Source: an uncultured Lachnospiraceae bacterium (lineage in GTDB: Bacteria > Bacillota_A > Clostridia > Lachnospirales > Lachnospiraceae). From it: a stretch of DNA of 11,844 bases. Below, piece after piece: positions 4,287-10,766 of this stretch (position 1 is the first letter of the stretch; each line of letters opens with the position of its first letter). A program made the position numbers and the translations under genes. Where the stretch lies: assembly GCA_910585355.1 (NCBI GenBank), contig CAJUDN010000001.1, forward strand, positions 17,102 to 28,945, in the 5' to 3' direction. The notes under the pieces are model-generated. The model was not told the DNA's origin and did not search any database. It saw only the letters and a program-made list of their open reading frames with translations.

Positions 4287-7283
4287 GTGAGGGTCAACGA
4301 AGTAGCGAAAGAATTAGGAAAGACAAATAAAGAGGTTGTAGATATTTTGCAGAAGAATAATGATGAAGTAAAAATCAGCCGGACAAACGCATCTGGCGAG
4401 CAGGCGGCCGCAGAGAAGAAAGAAACGGCAGAGAAGAAAGAAGCGGCGGTAAAGCCGGAGGCGGGAGAAGCAAAGGAAGCGCCGGCACAGCCGGTAAAGA
4501 AAAGAATTGCGGCCGTATACCGTCCGCAGAACAGCAGCCAGAAGGGACGTCAGGGGCAGGGAAGGCCCCAGGGCCAGAGACCGGTGAGACCGGCCGGCGG
4601 CGGAATGCAGGTACGTCCCACAACCGCGTCCACGCCGTCAGGCGTACAGGGAAAGCCTCAGCAGAGCGTTTCCCCGGCCCCAAAGACATTGCAGGCAGCG
4701 GAGAATAAATCACAGGCAGCGGAAAATAAGCCGCAGGCAGCAGAAAATAAACCACAGGCAGCTGCGGTAGCACCTGTAAAAGAGACGGCGGCCCAAGCGA
4801 CGGAGTCCGTAAAGGCTCCGACAGTTTCGGTTTCGGAGCCCAGGGCGGCAGCTTTGGCAGCGGGTCAGCAAGCGCAGGCGCAGGCTCCGGCCCGTGAAAA
4901 CAGGGAAGGCCGTGAGAACAGGGAAGGCCGTCCGAGCCAGGGAAGCTACCAGGGGAACCGTGAAGGGCGCACCGGCCAGGGAAGCTACCAGGGGAACCGT
5001 GAAGGGCGCGCCGGCCAGGGAAGCTATCAGGGGAACCGTGAAGGGCGCACCGGCCAGGGAAGCTACCAGGGGAACCGCGAGGGCCGTCCGAATCAGGGAG
5101 GCTATCAGGGAAATCGTGAAGGCCGTCCAGGTCAGGGAGGTTACCAGGGGAACCGTGAGGGCCGTCCGGGCCAGGGGGGCTATCAGGGGAACCGTGAGGG
5201 CCGTCCAGGTCAGGGAGGTTACCAGGGGAACCGTGAGGGCCGTCCGGGCCAGGGAGGCTACCAGGGCAGCCGGGATTCCCGTCCGGGTCAGGGAGGCCGC
5301 GGAGGAAACCGCGACGGCCGCGGCGGATTAAGCATTCCAAAGCCATCTTTTGACACCCCGCTGGCACAGAAGCAGCAAAATACTAAAGCAAATAAAAATG
5401 CATATAAGAAAGAGCATGATGCAAAGAAAGACCGTGAGGATGAGTTAAGAGGCAAGGGCGTTAAGGGCCAAAAGGGCATCAAGGCGCCTGTGATGCAGCA
5501 GCCGAAGAAGGCGGAGGCGAAAGTTGAGGAAATCAAGACCATCGTGCTTCCGGAGACCATCACCATCAAAGAGCTGGCGGAAAAGATGAAGCTGCAGCCT
5601 TCCGCCATTGTGAAAAAGCTGTTCTTACAGGGTACCATTGTGACCATAAACCAGGAGATCGACTTTGAGAAGGCCGAGGAGATCGCCATGGAATACGATG
5701 TCCTCTGTGAGAAGGAGAAAAAGGTCAATGTAATCGAGGAGCTCTTAAAAGAGGACGAAGAGGACGAGACAGACATGGTTTCCAGACCTCCGGTTATCTG
5801 CGTTATGGGCCATGTCGATCATGGTAAGACCTCTCTTCTGGACGCCATCCGCGAGACCAATGTGACAGCCAGAGAGGCGGGTGGAATCACCCAGCATATC
5901 GGCGCTTATGTGGTGGAAGCAAACGGGCATAAAATTACCTTCCTGGATACTCCGGGCCACGAGGCGTTTACCGCCATGCGTATGAGGGGCGCCCAGGCAA
6001 CAGATATCGCCATTCTGGTGGTTGCTGCAGACGACGGCGTAATGCCCCAGACAATTGAAGCTATCAACCATGCCAAGGCGGCCGGCGTGGAAATCGTGGT
6101 TGCCGTCAATAAGATCGATAAGCCCAGCGCCAATGTGGAGCGGGTAAAGCAGGAGCTTTCCGAGTATGAGCTGATTCCGGAGGACTGGGGCGGAAGCACC
6201 GTGTTCTGTCCGGTATCCGCCCATACAAAGGAAGGAATTCCGGAGCTTCTGGAAATGATTCTCCTGACCGCGGAAGTGAAGGAATTAAAGGCCAACCCCA
6301 ACCGAAAGGCAAGAGGCCTTGTGATTGAGGCCCAGCTTGACAAAGGAAGAGGTCCGGTGGCTACTGTTCTTGTACAGAATGGAACATTGAAAGTGGGAGA
6401 TTCCATTGCAGCCGGCTCCTGTTACGGTAAGGTGCGCGCCATGATGGATGATAAGGGCAACCGCGTGAAGGAAGCGGGCCCGTCCACTCCGGTGGAAATC
6501 CTAGGTCTCAACGACGTGCCCAACGCCGGCGAGGTATTTGTGGCCCATCAGAATGAGAAAGAGGCAAGAAGCTTTGCCGAGACCTTTATTACAGAAGGAA
6601 AGAACAAGTTAATTGAAGATACAAAGGCAAAACTGTCCCTGGATGATCTGTTCTCCCAGATCAAGGCAGGAAATGTAAAAGAACTGCCGATTATTGTGAA
6701 GGCGGACGTACAGGGATCCGTAGAAGCAGTAAAACAGAGCCTTGTAAAGCTCTCCAACGAAGAAGTTGTCGTGAAAGTCATCCATGGCGGTGTGGGAACC
6801 ATCAACGAGTCCGACGTGACCCTGGCTTCCGCCTCCAATGCCATCATTATCGGATTTAATGTGCGCCCGGATGCCACAGCCAAGTCCATTGCCGACAGGG
6901 AAAAGGTGGATATGCGGCTGTACCGCGTGATCTACCAGGCCATCGAGGATGTGGAAGCGGCCATGAAGGGAATGTTAGATCCGGTATACGAGGAGCAGGT
7001 GACAGGCCACGCCGTTGTACGCCAGACCTTCAAGGCCTCCGGCGTGGGTACCATTGCCGGTTCCTATGTGCTTGACGGTAAGATCACCCGCGGCTCCAAA
7101 GCCCGCATCACCCGCGAGGGCGAGCAGATCTTTGAGGGACCGTTGGCGTCCTTAAAGCGCTTTAAGGATGATGTGAAGGAGGTCAATGCAGGGTACGAAT
7201 GCGGTCTTGTGTTTGACGGCTTCAACGATCTGAAGGAAGATGATATGATTGAAGTTTATATCATGGTAGAAGTGCCGAGGTAG
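4287..7283 (+). CDS. infB: Translation initiation factor IF2
   Basis: A GTPase that places initiator tRNA on the 30S subunit and promotes 50S joining. At 998 residues it is much longer than the roughly 716-residue Bacillus protein; the excess is in the N-terminal region. Order: a first IF2_N helical domain (MRVNEVAKELG, residues 1-30), an Ala/Glu/Lys-rich linker with QAAENKP repeats (about 136-159), a Gly/Arg/Gln repeat region (about 205-347), a charged linker, and a second IF2_N domain (about 415-472). The GTPase domain follows with GHVDHGKT (508-515), GGITQHIGA, DTPGHEAF, NKID and SAH, then domains II, III and IV. All G motifs are intact. The GTG start is set by GGAGGT at 4274-4279. A possible internal start at ATG 5493 would omit the repeat region. 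It ends two bases before rbfA. Confidence 0.97.
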   Translation: MRVNEVAKELGKTNKEVVDILQKNNDEVKISRTNASGEQAAAEKKETAEKKEAAVKPEAGEAKEAPAQPVKKRIAAVYRPQNSSQKGRQGQGRPQGQRPVRPAGGGMQVRPTTASTPSGVQGKPQQSVSPAPKTLQAAENKSQAAENKPQAAENKPQAAAVAPVKETAAQATESVKAPTVSVSEPRAAALAAGQQAQAQAPARENREGRENREGRPSQGSYQGNREGRTGQGSYQGNREGRAGQGSYQGNREGRTGQGSYQGNREGRPNQGGYQGNREGRPGQGGYQGNREGRPGQGGYQGNREGRPGQGGYQGNREGRPGQGGYQGSRDSRPGQGGRGGNRDGRGGLSIPKPSFDTPLAQKQQNTKANKNAYKKEHDAKKDREDELRGKGVKGQKGIKAPVMQQPKKAEAKVEEIKTIVLPETITIKELAEKMKLQPSAIVKKLFLQGTIVTINQEIDFEKAEEIAMEYDVLCEKEKKVNVIEELLKEDEEDETDMVSRPPVICVMGHVDHGKTSLLDAIRETNVTAREAGGITQHIGAYVVEANGHKITFLDTPGHEAFTAMRMRGAQATDIAILVVAADDGVMPQTIEAINHAKAAGVEIVVAVNKIDKPSANVERVKQELSEYELIPEDWGGSTVFCPVSAHTKEGIPELLEMILLTAEVKELKANPNRKARGLVIEAQLDKGRGPVATVLVQNGTLKVGDSIAAGSCYGKVRAMMDDKGNRVKEAGPSTPVEILGLNDVPNAGEVFVAHQNEKEARSFAETFITEGKNKLIEDTKAKLSLDDLFSQIKAGNVKELPIIVKADVQGSVEAVKQSLVKLSNEEVVVKVIHGGVGTINESDVTLASASNAIIIGFNVRPDATAKSIADREKVDMRLYRVIYQAIEDVEAAMKGMLDPVYEEQVTGHAVVRQTFKASGVGTIAGSYVLDGKITRGSKARITREGEQIFEGPLASLKRFKDDVKEVNAGYECGLVFDGFNDLKEDDMIEVYIMVEVPR
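4692..4763 (+). repeat. 21-bp in-frame repeat in infB (QAAENKP units)
   Basis: Three units of seven codons, QAAENKS, QAAENKP and QAAENKP, begin at 4692, 4713 and 4734, followed by a partial unit QAA. They lie in the disordered linker of IF2. The copies differ mostly at third codon positions (GCG/GCA, GAG/GAA, AAG/AAA), so the protein repeat is kept while the DNA drifts. Confidence 0.85.
4899..5327 (+). repeat. 39-bp in-frame tandem repeat in infB (NREGRxxQGxYQG units)
   Basis: Ten consecutive 13-codon units begin at 4917, 4956, 4995, 5034, 5073, 5112, 5151, 5190, 5229 and 5268. A short NREGRE stub at 4899 precedes them and a partial NRDGRGG follows at 5307. The unit consensus is NREGRPGQGGYQG; units 1-4 carry GSYQG and units 5-9 GGYQG. 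Units 6+7 and 8+9 are close to a duplicated 78-bp block (CCAGGT and CCGGGC alternate). This points to recent expansion by slippage or unequal recombination. The length is a multiple of three, so copy changes stay in frame. Confidence 0.93.
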
Positions 7284-7285
7284 AA

Positions 7286-7681
7286 ATGAGAAAAAACAGC
7301 ATTAAAAATACGAGAATCAACGGGGAGGTTCAGAAAGCTCTGAGTGAAATCATCCGCTCAGAGCTTAAGGACCCCAGAATCCATCCCATGGCCAGCGTGG
7401 TTTCTGTACAGGTAACGCCGGATCTTAAGTACTGTAAGGCATATGTCAGCGTCCTCGCAGACGAAGAGAAGGCGGCGGATACCATCCGGGGCTTAAAGAG
7501 CGCCGAAGGATACATCCGCACACAGCTTGCAAAAAAGGTGAATCTTCGGAATACGCCGGAGCTCTCCTTTGTGCTGGATCAGTCCATCGAGTATGGCGTT
7601 CGTATGTCTAAACTTATCGACGATGTGACAAAGGATCTGCCCAGGGAGGAAACGGAAGCCAAAGAGGATGAAGAATTTTAA
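7286..7681 (+). CDS. rbfA: Ribosome-binding factor A (RbfA)
   Basis: A 131-residue single-KH-fold protein that binds the 30S subunit near the 5' helix of 16S rRNA and is needed for late 30S maturation and cold growth. Family features: an N-terminal helix INGEVQKALSEIIRSELKDPRI, the strand VVSVQVTPDLKYCKAYVSVL, the helix GYIRTQLAKKVNLRNTPELSFVLD, and a charged acidic tail from about residue 116. It starts only two bases after the infB stop, with GAGG (7277-7280) inside the end of infB as its ribosome binding site, so translation is probably coupled. Together with rimP it makes this operon a 30S assembly unit. Confidence 0.96.
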   Translation: MRKNSIKNTRINGEVQKALSEIIRSELKDPRIHPMASVVSVQVTPDLKYCKAYVSVLADEEKAADTIRGLKSAEGYIRTQLAKKVNLRNTPELSFVLDQSIEYGVRMSKLIDDVTKDLPREETEAKEDEEF

Positions 7682-7702
7682 GCCGGAAAGGAGCCTGTCT
7701 TT

Positions 7703-8683
7703 TTGAGTATTCTGACAGATGCACTGAACAATAAAAAAACGGCGGTTATTCTCGGACATGTGAACCCGGACGGGGACTGTATCGGTTCCTGTCTGGGCAT
7801 GTATAATTATCTGAGAGAAAATGAGCCGCAGCTTCAGGTTTCCGTTTATCTGGGAGCCATGGGGGTAAAATTTTCATATCTGGCAGGCTATGAAGAGGTG
7901 AAGCATGCGTACGAACCGGAAAAGCGGTTTGACTTATGCATTACTCTGGATGCCAGCGATATGGGACGCCTGGGAGAATTTGCTCCCTATCTTGCGGATG
8001 CAGGAGACAGTCTCTGCATTGACCATCACATCACCAATAAGGGCCTTGCGGCTGTCAACGTGGTGGAGGATTGTGCCAGCTCCACCTGCGAAGTCCTTTA
8101 TGGACTTCTGGAGCCGGAAAAAATCAGTAAAACCGTGGCGGAATGTCTTTATACGGGAATCGTCCATGACACCGGTGTGTTTAAGTATTCCAATACATCG
8201 AAAAAAACCATGGAAATTGCCGGAAAGCTTATGGACATGGGACTGGATTTTCCGGCGATCATCGACGGCAGTTTTTATATGAAAACATATGGCCAGGCGA
8301 AGCTTCATGGCCGTGCCGTTTTAGACAGCGTCCGTATTCTTAAAGACCGCTGCGTTTATACGGTGGTGACCCAGGACGAGCTTAAGGAATACGGCTGTAC
8401 GGTGAAGGCCACCGATGGAATCGTGGACCAGCTTAGAGTTGTGGAGGGGGTGGAGTGCGCCATTCTTCTTTATGAGACGGGGAATCCGTCGGAATATAAG
8501 GTGAGCCTCAGAACAAACTCTGAGCTAGATTTAAGCAGAATTGCCGGGCATTTTGGCGGAGGCGGCCATGTGAAGGCGGCGGGCTGTACGGTTTCAGGAA
8601 CCGTGGATGAGATCATGGAAGGTCTGGCCGGACAGATCGTTTTACAGTGGGAGGAAAGGGAAAAAGAACAGGCCGGGTGTTAA
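7703..8683 (+). CDS. nrnA: DHH/DHHA1 phosphoesterase, NrnA-like (nano-RNase / pAp phosphatase)
   Basis: A 326-residue cytoplasmic phosphoesterase of the DHH subfamily 1, expected to degrade 2-5 nt RNAs and to dephosphorylate pAp, as Bacillus NrnA does. Metal-binding motifs are complete: HVNPDGD at residues 19-25, the Asp in LDASD, and DHH in CIDHHIT. The C-terminal DHHA1 domain ends in GGGGHVKAAGC, which binds the substrate end. The start is TTG at 7703, with AGGAG at 7689-7693 nine bases upstream; no better start fits. It sits between rbfA and truB, the standard Firmicutes position, and stops one base before the truB ATG. Activity on pAp versus nano-RNA cannot be told from sequence. Confidence 0.93.
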   Translation: MSILTDALNNKKTAVILGHVNPDGDCIGSCLGMYNYLRENEPQLQVSVYLGAMGVKFSYLAGYEEVKHAYEPEKRFDLCITLDASDMGRLGEFAPYLADAGDSLCIDHHITNKGLAAVNVVEDCASSTCEVLYGLLEPEKISKTVAECLYTGIVHDTGVFKYSNTSKKTMEIAGKLMDMGLDFPAIIDGSFYMKTYGQAKLHGRAVLDSVRILKDRCVYTVVTQDELKEYGCTVKATDGIVDQLRVVEGVECAILLYETGNPSEYKVSLRTNSELDLSRIAGHFGGGGHVKAAGCTVSGTVDEIMEGLAGQIVLQWEEREKEQAGC

Positions 8684-8684
8684 A

Positions 8685-9581
8685 ATGTATGACGGAATCA
8701 TAAACGTATATAAGGAAAAGGGCTTTACCTCTTTTGATGTGGTGGCGAAGATGCGTGGAATTCTGGGCCAGAGAAAGGTGGGCCATACAGGAACCCTGGA
8801 TCCGGCGGCCGAGGGGGTTCTTTTGGTCTGCGCCGGAAAGGGCACCAGGCTCTGCGACATGCTGACAGACCGTGATAAGACTTACCGTGCAACACTTCTT
8901 CTGGGAACGGAAACGGATACCCAGGACACCACAGGCACTGTACTTTCGGAAAAAAGCACAGATTTTTTGAAGGAAGAGGAGGTACGGGATGCCATTTTAT
9001 CCTTCGTGGGAGAGTACGACCAGATACCGCCTATGTATTCTGCCCTTAAAGTGGACGGAAAGAAGCTTTACGAGCTGGCCCGGGAAGGAAAAGAAGTGGA
9101 GCGGAAGGCACGTTCTGTGAAGATCCATGAAATCATAATCGAGTCCGTGAATCTGCCGGAGGTGGTTATGACAGTCTCCTGTTCGAAAGGTACGTATATC
9201 AGGACTCTGTGTCATGATATCGGAGAAAAGCTTTCGGTGGGCGGATGCATGAAGGGACTTTTGAGGACCAGGGCGGGGCGGTTTTTTCTGGAGGACAGCC
9301 TGACGCTTTCAGAGCTTCAGATCCTGAAAGACCAGGGGCGGCTTTCGGAGGCGGTTCTCCCGGTGGAAACCGTGTTTTCAGAGTACCGGGAAATCCGGTC
9401 TGAGGGAGAAGGACTTGATAAGCTTATGAGAAACGGGAACCCGTTCCGATATGAAAAGGCGGGAAGCGTGACGGATGGCGAGCCCTTTAAGGCTTATACG
9501 GCTGGGGGGCAGTTTATTGGCATTTACGAATTTTCGGAAGAAAAGCGCATGTTTTATCCGAGAAAACTATTTCTGGGATAG
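8685..9581 (+). CDS. truB: tRNA pseudouridine(55) synthase TruB
   Basis: A 298-residue enzyme that converts U55 in the T-loop of tRNAs to pseudouridine. Motif I GHTGTLDPAAEGVL places the catalytic Asp at residue 39. Further family motifs are DKTYRATLLLG, PPMYSALKVDGKKLYELAREG and CSKGTYIRTLCHDIGEKL. A C-terminal PUA-like region begins around LDKLMRNGNPF. The ATG at 8685 begins immediately after the nrnA TAA (8681-8683), and MYDGIINVYKEKGFTSFDVV fits the normal N-terminus. The same frame is open back to 8607, but that part reads through nrnA and is not family-like. No strong ribosome binding site is seen, so translation probably depends on coupling to nrnA. Confidence 0.95.
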   Translation: MYDGIINVYKEKGFTSFDVVAKMRGILGQRKVGHTGTLDPAAEGVLLVCAGKGTRLCDMLTDRDKTYRATLLLGTETDTQDTTGTVLSEKSTDFLKEEEVRDAILSFVGEYDQIPPMYSALKVDGKKLYELAREGKEVERKARSVKIHEIIIESVNLPEVVMTVSCSKGTYIRTLCHDIGEKLSVGGCMKGLLRTRAGRFFLEDSLTLSELQILKDQGRLSEAVLPVETVFSEYREIRSEGEGLDKLMRNGNPFRYEKAGSVTDGEPFKAYTAGGQFIGIYEFSEEKRMFYPRKLFLG

Positions 9582-9601
9582 CAGTGGAGGCATAAAACAG
9601 C

Positions 9602-10552
9602 ATGCAGTATATTGCAGAAACGAAAGAATTTCAAATCAGCGAACCGACCGTGGTGAGCATCGGCAAATTTGACGGCCTCCATGTGGGCCATAAAAAGCTG
9701 GTAAAAGAGATGCTTAAATGGAAGGAACAAGGCTGCAAGGCCGCCATGTTCACCTTTTCCACACCGCCGTGGACTCTGGTAAAGGGGAAGCCGCAGACCA
9801 TGCTTATGACCAATCGGGAGAGGATGGCCCTGCTGGCCAAAACGGGAGTGGAATATCTGGTGGAGTATCCTTTCGACCAGGAAGTCTGCCATATGGAGCC
9901 GGAACGGTTTGTGGCTGAAATTCTCACGGGAAAGATGAACGCAAAGATTATTGTAACCGGACCGGACTGCCATTTTGGATATAAGGCCGCCGGGGATAAG
10001 GAACTTTTAGAAAAATTGGCGTCCAGATATGGCTATCGGTTTTTTGCAGTAGATAAGGAACGGGACGAGGAAGGAAAGATCATCAGCAGCACCTACGTAA
10101 GGGAAATGTTAGCGGAAGGAGACATTAAAAAGGCCAACCGCCTGCTTGGGTATCCTTACTATGTGACCGGTACGGTGGAGCATGGAAACGCAATCGGCCA
10201 TAAAAAACTTTATCCCACCGCCAATCTGGTTCCTCCGGCTGTGAAGCATCTGCCGAAATTCGGAGTTTATATGGCAAGGGTGACCGTGGACGGGGAAACC
10301 TATGGGGGATTGACGAATGTGGGGAAGAAACCCACAATTTCAGGGGAAAATCCCACGGGAGTGGAGACATACCTCTATGATTTCCAGGGAAATCTCTATG
10401 GAAAAGAGATAAAAGTGGAGCTTTTGGACTTTGTACGCCCGGAGATGAAGTTTGCGTCCATTGGGGAGTTAAAGGCACAGCTTGACCACGATATAAAAAA
10501 ATGCAGAGAACTGTACGATACAATGAAAGTCCCGGACGGCAGCCGTGAATGA
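9602..10552 (+). CDS. ribF: Bifunctional riboflavin kinase / FAD synthetase RibF
   Basis: A 316-residue enzyme that phosphorylates riboflavin to FMN and adenylylates FMN to FAD. The N-terminal nucleotidyltransferase domain has GKFDGLHVGH at residues 21-30 and STYVREML near its end. The C-terminal kinase domain has PTAN at 205-208, FGVYMARV, NVGKKPT and the conserved Glu in VETYLYDF. The ATG at 9602 follows GGAGG at 9586-9590. Last gene of the operon in view; pairing with truB is standard in Firmicutes, and no FMN riboswitch is seen. The protein would be expected to end near KKCRELY. The final residues M308-E316 (MKVPDGSRE) are encoded by the first copy of a 49-bp repeat, so the natural C-terminus seems to have been replaced by repeat sequence. 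Confidence 0.95.
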   Translation: MQYIAETKEFQISEPTVVSIGKFDGLHVGHKKLVKEMLKWKEQGCKAAMFTFSTPPWTLVKGKPQTMLMTNRERMALLAKTGVEYLVEYPFDQEVCHMEPERFVAEILTGKMNAKIIVTGPDCHFGYKAAGDKELLEKLASRYGYRFFAVDKERDEEGKIISSTYVREMLAEGDIKKANRLLGYPYYVTGTVEHGNAIGHKKLYPTANLVPPAVKHLPKFGVYMARVTVDGETYGGLTNVGKKPTISGENPTGVETYLYDFQGNLYGKEIKVELLDFVRPEMKFASIGELKAQLDHDIKKCRELYDTMKVPDGSRE

Positions 10553-10570
10553 GCCATGCGCTGCATGAGC
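10522..10570 (+). repeat. 49-bp repeat, copy 1 (overlaps the end of ribF)
   Basis: It matches copy 2 at 45 of 49 positions. It contains two small hairpins: ACGG-CAG-CCGT (10536-10546) and CATGC-GCT-GCATG (10555-10567). The ribF TGA stop lies inside it, and the copy encodes the tail MKVPDGSRE. Confidence 0.9.
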
Positions 10571-10684
10571 GAATTCTCGGATATCGGACGGGCAAGCCGG
10601 TATGAGTAAGGAGGGCGAGAGCCCGGATTGCGAATACAGGCGGCGATTGAGGGAGTGCGGAGCACGGAGCAATCGACTTTCAGT
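10571..10684 (+). repeat. Structured spacer between the two 49-bp repeats
   Basis: No gene is seen here. Nested complementary segments fill the stretch. GTAT (10600-10603) pairs with ATAC (10634-10637) around GGGC-GAGA-GCCC (10613-10624), which has a GNRA-type loop. CGATTG (10644-10649) pairs with CAATCG (10670-10675) around GTGC-GGA-GCAC (10655-10665). No U-tract follows, so it is not an intrinsic terminator. With the flanking copies the whole unit is about 212 bp. Confidence 0.55.
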
Positions 10685-10733
10685 AATGGAGGTCCCGGAC
10701 GGTAGCCGTGAATAAGCCATGCGCTGCATGAGC
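10685..10733 (+). repeat. 49-bp repeat, copy 2
   Basis: Second copy, 163 bases downstream of the first and in the same orientation. Differences are A/G, A/G, C/T and G/A. The C/T change falls in the loop of the ACGG/CCGT hairpin, so both stems are kept. It also contains ATG followed by codons for EVPDGSRE and a TAA stop, paralleling the end of ribF. It ends 33 bases before the next gene. Confidence 0.9.
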
Positions 10734-10766
10734 AGGCGTTTCCGTTTTGTAATAAAAGGAGAGCAG

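Noticed and set aside
4894..5331. Alternative + frame (145 codons, RGTVKGAPAREAT-type repeats) inside infB
   Set aside because: A frame-shifted reading of the 39-bp repeat; the period is a multiple of three so every frame stays open.
4375..5367. Long antisense frame (330 codons, Gly/Pro/Ser-rich) opposite infB
   Set aside because: It is open because the repetitive GC-rich infB sequence lacks stops on the other strand; the product is low-complexity with no domain, and the infB frame is unquestionable.
8607..8684. Upstream extension of truB
   Set aside because: This part overlaps the DHHA1 end of nrnA and is not family-like; the ATG at 8685 fits the TruB N-terminus.
10396..10729. Two antisense frames sharing the N-terminal text MQRMA-x-SRLPSGT
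   Set aside because: The shared text is the reverse reading of the 49-bp repeat copies; it supports the repeat, not two genes.
10741..10766. TGTAAT near 10748 as a -10 box for the AI-2E gene
   Set aside because: No acceptable -35 sequence lies 16-18 bases upstream, and the site runs into the ribosome binding site.
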